The notes beneath the pieces were generated by a model, which saw nothing but the letters and a program-made list of their open reading frames with translations, ran no database searches and had not been told where the DNA came from. From assembly GCA_022448485.1 (NCBI GenBank), contig JAKUUI010000007.1, forward strand, positions 1 to 54,139: a stretch of 54,139 nt of DNA, read 5' to 3'. A program made the translations under genes and the position numbers. The DNA is from SAR324 cluster bacterium (GTDB lineage Bacteria > SAR324 > NAC60-12). Shown here one piece after another: positions 1 to 9,534 of this stretch. Positions within the stretch are counted from its first letter, which is position 1. Each line of letters begins with the position of its first letter.

Positions 1-120
1 GCTCAGCGAGCTAAAATTGTTGACCTGGATGCACCGCTTTATCTTTATGAAGACAGACCTTTTCCTCTGAAATATGAAGTAAGTAATGTTTTTCCGCCAT
101 CTACGGAATTATGGGGTTAA
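1..120 (+). CDS. C-terminal end of an unrecognised protein (partial)
   Basis: An open frame enters from the left edge and gives 39 residues before a TAA stop. The piece is acidic and aromatic, ending in PPSTELWG. It is too short for me to place in a family. It is convergent with kdsD, and the 165 bases between them hold no gene I can see. It is called coding only because the frame is open to the edge and the residue mix looks protein-like. Confidence 0.45.
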   Translation, partial: AQRAKIVDLDAPLYLYEDRPFPLKYEVSNVFPPSTELWG

Positions 121-285
121 GCGTAAAATGTGTATTTCTTAGTGTTGCATTAAGGATTAATTCAGTGACTTGAAGAAACAAATTATGCCCCTTATGTTAC
201 GAGACAAGGTCAAAGGTGATTCAGACCTTAATGAATGTTTTGAGGAAGAGTGTGTACTGTTTGTAAATTATTTCTGAAAAAGAAA

Positions 286-1260
286 TTAATAAACACCAGC
301 ACGAAGAATATAGTAAATTTGGACGATGCCGATGGGGCGATTTTCCGGATCAGCAACTACGAGACAGGTGATCGAATGTGTTTCCATAATATGCAGGGCT
401 TTCGCGGCTAGTTCTTCCGGAGCAATAGTTTTGGGGTCAGGATGGGTAAATTCAAGTAGCGGTTTATCTAGAAATGGTTGCCCATCTTCAAGCAGGCGCA
501 TCAAGTCTCCTGTGGTAAAAACACCGCTGATTTTTTCATCCTGATTGACTGCGACTACTATACCTAGATTCTTCCTGGAGAGAACGTGCATTGCTTCCCG
601 CATTGGCATATTTTCCTGCACAAGCGGCAATGGATCACCTTTCACCATCACATCCTGTGCTCTGATGGTCAATTTGCGCCCCAAGCTGCCTCCCGGATGA
701 AACACGGCAAAATCATCTTCACGAAACTGCCGCTGCTCAAGTAAACACATAGCAAGTGCGTCACCGAGCGCTAAGGTTGCAGTACTGCTTGCAGTAGGAG
801 TTAGTCCCAGCGGACAGGCTTCTTTTTCAACGGCTATACTCAAATGAACTGTAGCTGCCTGCGCCAAGGTTGAATCCGGCTTTCCGGTCATTGCAATCAG
901 CGGTACACCAATCGCCTGCATGTGCCCGATCATTTGCAGGACTTCACTGGTTTCTCCGCTATACGAAAAAGCGATAACGACATCCTGTCCGGTGATGATT
1001 CCTAAATCGCCGTGAGAACTTTCTCCCGCATGTAAAAAAAGCGAAGGAGTTCCAGTGCTGGTGAGGGTGGCAGCAATTTTTTGAGCAATCAAACCACTTT
1101 TACCCATCCCAGCCAGGATCACTTTTCCCTGGCAGGCAAAAAGCAAATTTACTGCCTCCTCGAATTGAGGATCAAGACGCTCGATCAGTCTTTCCAGCCC
1201 GGCAATTTCAATTTTTAACGTATCGCGTGCACGCTCTAACAATGGGGACATTTTTATCAT
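286..1260 (-). CDS. kdsD: D-arabinose 5-phosphate isomerase (KpsF/GutQ family)
   Basis: Interconverts ribulose 5-phosphate and arabinose 5-phosphate, the first step toward KDO for lipopolysaccharide. The 324-residue protein has the family layout: a sugar isomerase (SIS) domain at about 40-175, with GMGKSG (51-56), HAGESSHGDLG (77-87), SYSGET (99-104) and PTASST (155-160), then FHPGGSLGRKL (187-197) and two CBS domains (about 203-260 and 270-324). The length is normal. The ATG overlaps the dapD stop as ATGA, so the two are probably translationally coupled; a second ATG three codons in is possible. It is the last gene of a six-gene minus-strand run. The C-terminus (IVQIYYILRAGVY) is a slightly altered form of the usual CBS ending. 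Confidence 0.93.
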   Translation of the reverse strand: MIKMSPLLERARDTLKIEIAGLERLIERLDPQFEEAVNLLFACQGKVILAGMGKSGLIAQKIAATLTSTGTPSLFLHAGESSHGDLGIITGQDVVIAFSYSGETSEVLQMIGHMQAIGVPLIAMTGKPDSTLAQAATVHLSIAVEKEACPLGLTPTASSTATLALGDALAMCLLEQRQFREDDFAVFHPGGSLGRKLTIRAQDVMVKGDPLPLVQENMPMREAMHVLSRKNLGIVVAVNQDEKISGVFTTGDLMRLLEDGQPFLDKPLLEFTHPDPKTIAPEELAAKALHIMETHSITCLVVADPENRPIGIVQIYYILRAGVY

Positions 1261-2387
1261 CCGTATAATATTCCCTGCTTGGTGAAGTGGCGCATAGTCG
1301 CTGAGTCACGCAAATCTCCAGCTTTGAGTATAACGGCATCAGTATTGTGGTTTCCTTTTTTGCTGGGCATTGAGCCTCCAACCGCAAGCCGGTATGGTGG
1401 TATAACCGGTAGCATAAACTTTTGGTCGCCTACAACACACTCTAAAGGAGGTACAAAATCGCCAGCGTCTTCATCATAAATTTTCTTACCGGATGCCATA
1501 ATCACACCGCTGGCAATCACCGAGCCTTCTCCTATGATTCCAGTTAATTCGCACATTGCTCCAATTTTAACGTTATCTTCAACGATTGATGCCAATCTGC
1601 CTGCAGGTTCAAGGATACCTTCAATTCCTGAACCAGCTCCAAACTTCACATTTTTACCAATTTGAGCGCATGAAGCAACACGTGCACCACCGTCTATCAT
1701 ACATCCTTCACCAGCAACATATGCTCCGATGTTGACAAAAGCCAAGTTCATGACAACTGTCTGGGGACCAACGTATGCCCCAGTCCGCACCATACAACCC
1801 GGCGCATAACGAACTCCGCCCCGCTCAAAATCCTGATCAGTGTAGTTTGCAGTTTTCAATGGAATTTTATCCCAGTATTTTCCTTCCATGCGTTCACTGA
1901 GATGTGTTCCGAAATAATTCAAAACACCGTCTATGGTATATGGCTGAGGTTCCCACACACCTTTGACTTTTTCAGCTGCCCTGATTTTGCCCTGATTCAA
2001 CAATTCGATAAAAACCTCACATTCCTCTGCCGAAGCTTTTCGTCCTGAGAGACTGGTCAAAAGATCCTTGCAGGAGCTTTCCACAATTTCTATCCTGAGT
2101 GTTTCACTTTTTTTCAAACCCAAGAGCAACTCAAGTTTCTGATGTTTTCCCGGATTTTTCCTGGCATCTTCTACATGTTCTCCAAAAAGCCTCAGTCCTT
2201 CTTTTGCTGCTTCAAAATTAATTTTTCCCTTTGCACCAGCAAGATGTTGGAACACTTGGATCGAGCCTTGCCGTCCGGGAACATTTGGAATGATGGAAAC
2301 CAGTTCTTCACGCTCATTGTACAAGCGCAGCAACACCGTTTTTTCAGTTGTTGGAATAGATTTTAGATTATCTATAAATTTACTCAT
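1257..2387 (-). CDS. dapD: tetrahydrodipicolinate N-succinyltransferase
   Basis: Transfers succinyl from succinyl-CoA to tetrahydrodipicolinate in the succinylase branch of lysine and meso-diaminopimelate synthesis, in the cytoplasm. The C-terminal half (about 195-310) is a left-handed beta-helix of hexapeptide repeats with the DapD hallmarks FVNIGAYV, CAQIGKNV and GILEP. At 376 residues it is about 100 longer than the E. coli enzyme; the extra length is an N-terminal domain (1-190), as in the longer DapD forms. It sits 24 bases after ugd and overlaps kdsD by four bases, so it belongs to the same operon. Identification is firm; what the long N-terminal domain does is not evident. Confidence 0.92.
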   Translation of the reverse strand: MSKFIDNLKSIPTTEKTVLLRLYNEREELVSIIPNVPGRQGSIQVFQHLAGAKGKINFEAAKEGLRLFGEHVEDARKNPGKHQKLELLLGLKKSETLRIEIVESSCKDLLTSLSGRKASAEECEVFIELLNQGKIRAAEKVKGVWEPQPYTIDGVLNYFGTHLSERMEGKYWDKIPLKTANYTDQDFERGGVRYAPGCMVRTGAYVGPQTVVMNLAFVNIGAYVAGEGCMIDGGARVASCAQIGKNVKFGAGSGIEGILEPAGRLASIVEDNVKIGAMCELTGIIGEGSVIASGVIMASGKKIYDEDAGDFVPPLECVVGDQKFMLPVIPPYRLAVGGSMPSKKGNHNTDAVILKAGDLRDSATMRHFTKQGILYG

Positions 2388-2411
2388 ATGATATTGCTTT
2401 TTGAGTTTTAG

Positions 2412-3782
2412 CTAAATATACTTCAGCGGTGATTTCCCAAGTGGACAAACATTAAAACCAATTTCAAACAGTTTTTCGTGATCAAGATGATTACGCCCGT
2501 CAAAGATAAAAGCAGGTTTAGCCATCATTTTAAAAATTCTCTCATAATCAAGCTCACGGTACTCGTTCCACTGGGTGACAAGAGCCAGTGCATGGGAGCC
2601 TTCCGTAGCTTCGTAAACATCTTCAAAAAATGTTATATCTCCTTGCATTTCCTTAAGATCTAATTTCGCATTTTCCAAAGCTTTTGGATCATGCACCCTG
2701 ACGTTTGCATGCTCACCCAATAGTTTTTCACAGAGCGGAATTGCAGGCGAGTCTCGTGTATCTCCCGTATCCTGCTTAAAGGCAAAGCCAAGCAGGGAAA
2801 TTGTCTTGCCTGCCAATGTGCTGAATTGTTCGCGAAGAATGTTTTGAAAAAATCGATCGATTTGCCATTCGTTTATCCGCACAACACTGCCCCAATAATC
2901 TGCAACTTCCGGCAGTCCATAATATTCACAAAGATACGACAAATGTAGAATATCTTTGCGGAAGCATGAACCTCCAAAGCCAATGCCGGCTTCCAAAAAT
3001 TTTGAGCCGATTCGCGTATCCATTCCGATTGCCTTGGAGACTTCTGTAATATCTGCTTCAGTACGTTCGCAAAGAGCAGAAATACTGTTGACTGAAGAAA
3101 TACGCTGCGCAAGCATTGCGTTGGCCACCAATTTGGATAATTCACTGCTCCAGACACTGGTCAACAGCAAACGCTCTCGCGGAACCCAGTGTGCGTAAAG
3201 TTCTGCCACAATTTCTACGGCTTTGCGACCATGTTTATTTTGCTCTCCGCCGATCAAAACACGATCCGGGGTTGTTAAATCTTCAATTGCGGTTCCTTCT
3301 GCCAAAAATTCAGGATTTGAAACAACGGAAAAATGAGTAGAGCCTTTTCCTGATTGTAGAATTTTAGCCATCGCTTCTGCTGTTCTAACAGGTAACGTAC
3401 TTTTTTCGACAACAATCACTTCCCGCTTGCGGCAATTTGCTAAAATATCTCGCGCAGTTTTTTCCCAGAACTGTAGGTCTGCTGCTTTGCCTGCACCTTT
3501 TCCAAACATTTTGGTGGGGGTATTGACAGAAACAAAAATTATATCCGCATCCCTCGTTGCCTCAGCAACATCGGAGTGAAAAAATAAATTCCGACCGCGT
3601 GCCTCCTGAACAACTTCCAGCAGTCCGGGCTCATAAATCGGCAAGTTATCACTATTCCAGCTGTCAATCCTGTCCTGGTTGATGTCTACAACCATTATTT
3701 TGTGTTCCGGACAAAATTTGGCGATCATCGCCATCGTCGGACCGCCGACATAACCGGCTCCGATACAAAGAATATTACTCAT
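2412..3782 (-). CDS. ugd: UDP-glucose 6-dehydrogenase, animal-like form
   Basis: Oxidises UDP-glucose to UDP-glucuronate with two NAD+ in the cytoplasm. The Rossmann motif GAGYVGGPT is at 8-16 and the catalytic cysteine is Cys273 in GFGGSCFRKD. At 456 residues, with the KMFGKGAGKAADL insert near 91-103 and YLCEYYGLPEVADYW after the active site, it resembles the animal/plant type more than the shorter enzyme common in bacteria. The product is the substrate of the UDP-glucuronate decarboxylase encoded at 35005-35943, so the two together would make UDP-xylose. It lies 38 bases after gpmI and 24 before dapD, inside one operon. Confidence 0.93.
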   Translation of the reverse strand: MSNILCIGAGYVGGPTMAMIAKFCPEHKIMVVDINQDRIDSWNSDNLPIYEPGLLEVVQEARGRNLFFHSDVAEATRDADIIFVSVNTPTKMFGKGAGKAADLQFWEKTARDILANCRKREVIVVEKSTLPVRTAEAMAKILQSGKGSTHFSVVSNPEFLAEGTAIEDLTTPDRVLIGGEQNKHGRKAVEIVAELYAHWVPRERLLLTSVWSSELSKLVANAMLAQRISSVNSISALCERTEADITEVSKAIGMDTRIGSKFLEAGIGFGGSCFRKDILHLSYLCEYYGLPEVADYWGSVVRINEWQIDRFFQNILREQFSTLAGKTISLLGFAFKQDTGDTRDSPAIPLCEKLLGEHANVRVHDPKALENAKLDLKEMQGDITFFEDVYEATEGSHALALVTQWNEYRELDYERIFKMMAKPAFIFDGRNHLDHEKLFEIGFNVCPLGKSPLKYI

Positions 3783-3820
3783 TATAACTAGCTAATTTTA
3801 TGTTAAAAAATTAATATGCT

Positions 3821-5467
3821 TCAATCAGTAAACAGCGCTGGTGCCAAATCGCTCGGCACAGGCTGCCCGAGCAGTATAAAATTTGTCGCTGCAATATTAC
3901 TCAAATTGTTGTTGTAATCTCGACCAAACGGCATTAGCTGATACTCTCCATTATAAAAGGGATCGTAAATTAAAAACGGCACAGGGTTGAGCGAGTGCTT
4001 GGTACTAATTTCCTGAGCTCCGTTCTTATTTGCAATCAGCATTTGGTCGGCATTGCCGTGATCTGCAGTGATAACCAGCAGTCCGCCCACTGCATCAATG
4101 GCACGCACAATTTTATCCAATGCTGTATCGGCCGTCTCAACTGCATGAACTACAGCTTGAAAATCCCCTGTATGTCCCACCATATCTGCATTTGCGAAAT
4201 TTATCAAACCGTATTGATATTCTCCAGAATGGATGAATTCCACGGCTTTTTTACTGATTTCCCCAGCTTGCATTCCCGGCTGGTCTGCAAAAGAAGAAAT
4301 TTTATCAGAGGCAATCAAGTGGTAATTCTCCATAGAGGGGTCCAGTGGTTCACGATAACCTCCATTGTAGAAAAAAGTTACATGCGCAAATTTTTGTGTT
4401 TCTGTCAGTCTGAACTGCTTGAGGCCCAGTTCCAGAATTCGCTTGCCGAATGGTTCCTCCACCTCGGGAGTTCCAACCAGAAAATCCGGTGGAACTTCAT
4501 TATCCTGATCGTACTGTGTCATGCCGGCAAACATTACGTCTGGACGAATGGAACGTTCAAAATGCGGAAAATCCTCTACCAGCACAGCCTGTGAAAATTC
4601 AATTGCACGATCTCCACGAAAGTTTGTAAAAATCAGTGCATGCTGATCTTCAATTCGACCGACTGCTTCTCCGTTACGAACAATTACAAATCCAGGGATG
4701 TCCTGATCAATGATCTCCGGATTTTGTTCGCGGAAATGTTGGATGGCATCCCGGATGGTTGGAAACTGGTTTTCCGATTGTCCTTGTACATGAATCTTCC
4801 AACCAGTTTCCACTTTTTCCCAATTGTTGTCACGATCCATCGTGACTGCCTCACGTCCTCCACCACTAGCAAAGGCATAATCGATTTCTGCTCGTTGCTC
4901 CTTTAATTCAGCAAACAGCTTTTCAAAAGACTCCGTGAAATCCAGAGCCGACTGCACCCCCACGTCTCTTCCGTCCAACAAAGCATGCAGGTAACAGCGT
5001 CTTATACCAGCCTGAAAAGCATGACGAATAATTGCCTCCGTGTGATCAACATGACTGTGGATATTTCCGTTTGAAAGCAGACCCAGCAAATGCAGCGGCG
5101 TATTCTGTCCCAAACAATTTTGGATTATCCGAATTAAAACCGGATTTTCAAAAAACTCTCCAGATTTAAACAGATTCTGGATCAGCGTAGGACCCTGCTC
5201 CTTGATCATCCCTGCTCCCATCGTCATGTGCCCGACTTCTGAACCACCCAAATCTTTTTCGTTTGGTAGCCCGACGTGCAATCCATGTGTCCAAAGCTGT
5301 GTGTATGGACAGCCATTTGTCAAGCGGCTCATCACAGGTAGAGTGGCCTGGTGGATGGCATTAGTTTCATCTGCTGTGCCGATACCCCAGCCATCCAGAA
5401 CCACATGTATCAGCGGTCCACGCCCCGTAAAATTTTGTTGAAGATCTCTAAGAGGTAGTAGCATCAC
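3821..5467 (-). CDS. gpmI: 2,3-bisphosphoglycerate-independent phosphoglycerate mutase
   Basis: Interconverts 3- and 2-phosphoglycerate in glycolysis and gluconeogenesis using two metal ions and a phosphoserine. Visible motifs: LDGWGIG (24-30), the catalytic serine Ser76 in GGSEVGH, HSHVDH in the transferase insert, and near the C-terminus DMVGHTGD and ITADHGNADQM, which bind metals. At 548 residues, with HVTFFYNGG and GMQAGEI, it resembles the plant/trypanosome branch of the family. Start is either GTG at 5467 or ATG one codon inside. Gaps of 17 and 38 bases to its neighbours place it in the ppi-to-kdsD operon. Confidence 0.95.
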   Translation of the reverse strand: MMLLPLRDLQQNFTGRGPLIHVVLDGWGIGTADETNAIHQATLPVMSRLTNGCPYTQLWTHGLHVGLPNEKDLGGSEVGHMTMGAGMIKEQGPTLIQNLFKSGEFFENPVLIRIIQNCLGQNTPLHLLGLLSNGNIHSHVDHTEAIIRHAFQAGIRRCYLHALLDGRDVGVQSALDFTESFEKLFAELKEQRAEIDYAFASGGGREAVTMDRDNNWEKVETGWKIHVQGQSENQFPTIRDAIQHFREQNPEIIDQDIPGFVIVRNGEAVGRIEDQHALIFTNFRGDRAIEFSQAVLVEDFPHFERSIRPDVMFAGMTQYDQDNEVPPDFLVGTPEVEEPFGKRILELGLKQFRLTETQKFAHVTFFYNGGYREPLDPSMENYHLIASDKISSFADQPGMQAGEISKKAVEFIHSGEYQYGLINFANADMVGHTGDFQAVVHAVETADTALDKIVRAIDAVGGLLVITADHGNADQMLIANKNGAQEISTKHSLNPVPFLIYDPFYNGEYQLMPFGRDYNNNLSNIAATNFILLGQPVPSDLAPALFTD

Positions 5468-5484
5468 AGGTTTAGTGAATTTTT

Positions 5485-6210
5485 TTATTCAACCCGAAGA
5501 ACACATTCCTCAGGTAAACGTTCACAAAGAAAATTAAGAGCTTTTTCCAAATACTCATTATCTCGACACTCAAGTGTCAATTTTACATTATAATCAGTTC
5601 CGGATATTACCGGATAAGAACCCAACATCAACTGCGGAAATGCATCTTGAGTTTCATCGAGCGAATCGGCAATTTCACCTTCATCTACCCTGAGAAATAT
5701 TTGCTTCAAAACGATTGGAGTCGTCCGGAAGCGTTCCTTAATACCTGAGAAACGGCTTTTCAGAAGTTCCGGAATTCCCGGAAAAACAAAAATATTGTGA
5801 AATTGCAACTGCGGAGCACGTCCTTTAGCATATTCAACCAGCTCTGAACCTTCCGGAATCATCGCCATCTTGCGATGAGCATTAGTCATACTTTTTCCGC
5901 GATAATTGTGTATGGCCTCGATAATTTGTGGAGATTCAAAAAGCTTTGTCCCGAAACCCTGGGCGATTGATGCAACAGTGATATCATCGTGTGTTGGCCC
6001 AATTCCCCCACTGGTAAAAACCCAGGTGAAGCGCTCCGAAAAATCCAGTACTGTCTTGCCGATGATTTCAGGAGTATCAGGAATTGTAATTATTTGTTTG
6101 ACCTCTACACCAAGAATCCTCAATTCTACACAAAGGTATGGTGAATTAATATCCGTTACTTTCCCGGATAATATTTCGTTACCGATGATGATGATACCTG
6201 CAGTTTTCAA
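5485..6210 (-). CDS. CinA-type molybdopterin-binding-fold protein
   Basis: Single MoCF-biosynthesis/CinA N-terminal domain of 241 residues, with GNEILSGKVTD (10-20) and the signature GGIGPTHDD (69-77). CinA proteins with this domain act in NAD-metabolite repair (ADP-ribose pyrophosphatase) or are of unclear role; this one lacks the C-terminal deamidase domain, so nicotinamide-nucleotide deamidation is not expected. The start is TTG, supported by a GGAG ribosome-binding site eight bases upstream. It lies 20 bases after the ppi gene and 17 before gpmI. The specific substrate cannot be read from sequence. Confidence 0.85.
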   Translation of the reverse strand: MKTAGIIIIGNEILSGKVTDINSPYLCVELRILGVEVKQIITIPDTPEIIGKTVLDFSERFTWVFTSGGIGPTHDDITVASIAQGFGTKLFESPQIIEAIHNYRGKSMTNAHRKMAMIPEGSELVEYAKGRAPQLQFHNIFVFPGIPELLKSRFSGIKERFRTTPIVLKQIFLRVDEGEIADSLDETQDAFPQLMLGSYPVISGTDYNVKLTLECRDNEYLEKALNFLCERLPEECVLRVE

Positions 6211-6230
6211 GACTGAACTCCAATACTTAT

Positions 6231-7622
6231 TTATTTCATTCGTTTGATTATGTGATATCCAAACTGAGTTTCAACAATATCACTCACTGTGCCTTGTTTC
6301 AGCTTGAAAACGGCCTTATCAAACTCAGGAACCATTTGTCCTCGTGTAAAACGCCCCAAATCCCCTCCTTTTGGTCCGGAAGGACCATCGGAGTGTTGAC
6401 GAGCCAGTTCAGCAAAATCTTTCCCACTCTTTAGTTCTTTCAATATTTGTTCTGCCAACTTTCTTGCTTCTTTTCGATTCCGATTATTAGTGGCACGTTG
6501 AGCGTCTTCATGGGTGATAAGGATGTGACTGGCAGTTACAACTTCCATTGAAACGCGCCGGAAAATCAAATAGCCAAAAGGAGAATCGACAGGATCACTG
6601 ATTTGTCCCTCTTTCAACTTAAGAGAAGGTTTCAGGAATTCCGGGAAATTCGGTTGCTTAGCAGATATCAGTGGCAACTTTGTCTGTTGAGGCATGTCAG
6701 TAAATTGATCGATTAAATCAGAAAAATTGACCCCTTTTCGTCGAGCCAAATCTGTCAGTTTTTGTGCAACTTCTTCGGCACCTGATTTGTCATAGTAAAT
6801 ATTTTGTTTAGGCGTCCGTACTCCTCTATAGGCCACCACCAGCATGTCAGCACTCGCTTCGTCTGCTGCTGTTTGTCCGGAATCCGGAACTTTTGCAGGA
6901 TCTAATTCAGCTGTCGTTTGAGGAATGATTTTTTTATTTTTTTCTGTGAGTTTTTTGTTACGTTCTGCAATAAATTTTTCTGCTGCTTCTGGATCAAACG
7001 ACTTGGCTGATTCTCCCTTCCGGATGATTGTCATAGCCTGAATCAGGTCTCCTTTTTCGATGGCATTGACCACATTCATTCCTTCAACAACTTCACCAAA
7101 AACAGAATGTCTGTTATCAAGATGCGCAGTAGGAACGTGTGTAATAAAAAACTGGCTGCCGTTTGTGTTAGCCCCAGCGTTAGCCATTGAAAGAATTCCA
7201 GGCTTGTTATGTTTGAGATCCGGGTGAAATTCATCAGGGAATGTATAGCCGGGACCACCTGTCCCGTTTCCCAGTGGATCTCCGCCTTGAATCATGAAAC
7301 CTTTGATAACTCGATGGAAAATTAAGCCATCAAAATATCGTGTTTTTTTTGTCTGGCCAGTTACAGGATCTTTCCACTCTTTGCTTCCTTCAGCAAGTCC
7401 GACGAAGTTTGACACGGTCAGAGGTACACGTTGAAAAAAAAGCTGCAATACGATTTCACCTTTTGAAGTCTGCATATGAGCGTATAGACCATCCGGATGT
7501 GTTCCTGCCCAGACGGTTGTTGAAATGAGAAATGCTGCTGTGGAAATAAACAGCAGCATCGTGAGTGATTTGAAAAAGTGAAAAATACCTGAATGAAAAG
7601 TGGTCATGTTCAATCTTGTCAA
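6231..7622 (-). CDS. exported peptidyl-prolyl isomerase, cyclophilin-parvulin fusion
   Basis: Cis-trans prolyl isomerase with two unrelated catalytic folds in one chain, probably a periplasmic folding factor. A hydrophobic stretch at about 17-38 ending in VWAG reads as a signal peptide. A cyclophilin domain follows (about 45-200: [32 protein letters not shown]). A charged linker leads to a weaker parvulin-like segment (about 255-360, GYLIFRR) and then a full parvulin domain (about 365-463: [38 protein letters not shown]). The first start is TTG at 7622; ATG at 7607 or the internal ATG just before the signal core is equally plausible. It is first of the six-gene operon. Confidence 0.9.
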   Translation of the reverse strand: MTRLNMTTFHSGIFHFFKSLTMLLFISTAAFLISTTVWAGTHPDGLYAHMQTSKGEIVLQLFFQRVPLTVSNFVGLAEGSKEWKDPVTGQTKKTRYFDGLIFHRVIKGFMIQGGDPLGNGTGGPGYTFPDEFHPDLKHNKPGILSMANAGANTNGSQFFITHVPTAHLDNRHSVFGEVVEGMNVVNAIEKGDLIQAMTIIRKGESAKSFDPEAAEKFIAERNKKLTEKNKKIIPQTTAELDPAKVPDSGQTAADEASADMLVVAYRGVRTPKQNIYYDKSGAEEVAQKLTDLARRKGVNFSDLIDQFTDMPQQTKLPLISAKQPNFPEFLKPSLKLKEGQISDPVDSPFGYLIFRRVSMEVVTASHILITHEDAQRATNNRNRKEARKLAEQILKELKSGKDFAELARQHSDGPSGPKGGDLGRFTRGQMVPEFDKAVFKLKQGTVSDIVETQFGYHIIKRMK

Positions 7623-7782
7623 AAAGTTGGAATAATTTCTGTGAACTTGTAATTTAAAGGAGCAAAGAGGGAAAAATGAATTGTTTCAGATTAGCCTGTT
7701 TCTACTTTTGAACTCAAGTTATTTGTGTAATCGTAGTACGCAACTTTCGATTGGCACAATTGAAATCATTTCATTTGGAAGA

Positions 7783-8370
7783 TCAAGTGGAATACGCTAG
7801 CAAAAACTCAACTGCACTCCATAAATCATCTTCCCAATAATCCGGGTCAGCGTTTTCCTTGTCGTCTTGACCAGCATGTCCCGTGCGTACCCCGATTGCG
7901 CAGGTTCCCCAATTAGCCGCTGCCGCAAAGTCACTGGTCGAATCTCCGATTAATACAGCTTCATCTGGAGAAAACCCATATTCCGCTGATACTTGCTCCA
8001 GCAGCAAAGTCCCCGGTTTTCGACAAGCGCAACGTTTTGGAGCCATTCTACGCTTTCCGTTTTCCCAATCAGGATGATGCGGACAGATATACTGCCCATC
8101 AATGTGCGCTCCTGACTTCTCAAGTTCAAGATGCATTTTGTCAGTAATGGTTTGAAAAACCGGTTCGCTCAAATCACCTCTGGCAAATGCGGACTGATTT
8201 GTGATCACGAAACACAGCCAGCCCTTGGCATTAATCCGGGCCACAGCTGAGGCGCTGTTCGGAATCATCACAAACTGTTCTGATGTCAAGATAGGACCCG
8301 GTTCCTGATTGATCACACCATCGCGATCCAGCAAGACAATACGTAATTTATTAAAAGAGTGTTTTAGCAT
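7783..8370 (-). CDS. gmhB: D-glycero-D-manno-heptose 1,7-bisphosphate phosphatase
   Basis: HAD-family phosphatase that removes the 7-phosphate of heptose bisphosphate on the route to ADP-heptose for the LPS inner core. LDRDGVIN (14-21) holds the nucleophile and acid/base aspartates. ITNQS (56-60) is motif II. A zinc loop has Cys96, His98, Cys114 and Cys116 (CPHH and CAC). IGDSTSD is motif IV. The length of 195 fits the family. It starts nine bases after the metallopeptidase gene, so they are probably co-transcribed. The partner kinase/cytidylyltransferase hldE lies at 45718-47112. Confidence 0.9.
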   Translation of the reverse strand: MLKHSFNKLRIVLLDRDGVINQEPGPILTSEQFVMIPNSASAVARINAKGWLCFVITNQSAFARGDLSEPVFQTITDKMHLELEKSGAHIDGQYICPHHPDWENGKRRMAPKRCACRKPGTLLLEQVSAEYGFSPDEAVLIGDSTSDFAAAANWGTCAIGVRTGHAGQDDKENADPDYWEDDLWSAVEFLLAYST

Positions 8371-8379
8371 GGATTATTT

Positions 8380-9474
8380 TCAATTTATAAGGGCCAAACG
8401 TTGTTTTCGCTCTTTTTCCGTGACATGGGCCAACTCCCGTACTGACTCAAAATACTGCAGCCAATTTCGTCCCTGTTTCTCGAACAGACTGGCAAATTTT
8501 TCTACATGACTCAGGTAGCGCTGCACACCGAGCAAATGTGTGTTGTTCAGCTTTTTTGCAAACCAGTTGTCATAAGAAAGTACTTGAAATTCTTTTTTTT
8601 GTAACTCATAACTCTTGCGCAATTCATCAAATATCGTTTGTTTGTTTTGCAGCTTTTCTGCATCAGAAAGTTCTGAGGCAAACAATATTTTTAATTTCTC
8701 AAAAGACACCTTAATCAATTGCCGGAACAAATAACGATCTTTTCTGGCACTCAAATACCACTTGTAAATTTCTTTCCCGTTACCCTCAAAAAAATCGGAA
8801 TTCCCCGAATGGATCAGATATTGTCGCAAACCCTCCTGTTCCACAAAAACTGCAAAAGATTCATTGAAGGAGGTGTCATTGCTGACAAAAACCACTTGAT
8901 GAGCCATCTCGTGAATTAGAGTCGCTATCAATTCTGCATCAGGCCGGAGTAGAAAAGTGCTAAGCACTGGATCCGAAAAATAATTCGGCAGCCAGGGTTT
9001 GTTGAGCCAGCCGAGAGTCGAGTAAGCGGTAGTAATCCCCACTGAAACATCGAGCTTTTGCTGCTCCATTTTTTCCGCGTATGACCGAGCATCGCTTTCA
9101 TCAAAATAGCCCCTGTATTCCTGGCAACCGACAAACCAGTAGCACCATTGATGTGCTTTCAATTCAAGAGGTGGTGCCGCCGTTACTACCATGGTCACAT
9201 AAGGGCGCCCAAGGTCGACGTAACCCGTGTAACCTTCATTGTCCGTAAAAGCCATTTGCTGAATTGCAAAAGTCCGTACGCTCTCCACCAATTTCAGCTT
9301 CCGTTTTAATTCCGGAGACGTACCCGGAGATTCCAGTAACTCCCGAATATCTTGCTTGCGGTTCAACAGGTCCATGTGTCCGGATACTGCTTGCCAATAG
9401 AAGCCTAGATCGGAACAACCGGTTAACAATATGGATGCTCCAAGAGACAACAAAAAAACAGACCAAGAACGCAC
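8380..9474 (-). CDS. lipoprotein zinc metallopeptidase (predicted aminopeptidase family)
   Basis: The 364-residue protein begins with a lipoprotein signal (LLTGC, 16-20, lipid on Cys20). It carries HEMAH (188-192) followed by NESFAVFVEQEG, the layout of the predicted aminopeptidase family COG4324, where the downstream glutamate completes the zinc site. This suggests a membrane-anchored periplasmic peptidase. The substrate is unknown and activity has not been assigned beyond the motif. The C-terminal third is helical and charged. It precedes gmhB by nine bases with no obvious functional link. Confidence 0.75.
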   Translation of the reverse strand: MRSWSVFLLSLGASILLTGCSDLGFYWQAVSGHMDLLNRKQDIRELLESPGTSPELKRKLKLVESVRTFAIQQMAFTDNEGYTGYVDLGRPYVTMVVTAAPPLELKAHQWCYWFVGCQEYRGYFDESDARSYAEKMEQQKLDVSVGITTAYSTLGWLNKPWLPNYFSDPVLSTFLLRPDAELIATLIHEMAHQVVFVSNDTSFNESFAVFVEQEGLRQYLIHSGNSDFFEGNGKEIYKWYLSARKDRYLFRQLIKVSFEKLKILFASELSDAEKLQNKQTIFDELRKSYELQKKEFQVLSYDNWFAKKLNNTHLLGVQRYLSHVEKFASLFEKQGRNWLQYFESVRELAHVTEKERKQRLALIN

Positions 9475-9534
9475 AGCTAAATTATTGTTGGGGATTGTTG
9501 ATGCAATCGCAAAAAGCTATAAATTGAAAAATAC

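Noticed and set aside
3995-4594. 199-codon plus-strand frame opposite gpmI
   Set aside because: Antisense to a certain gene, no recognisable domain.
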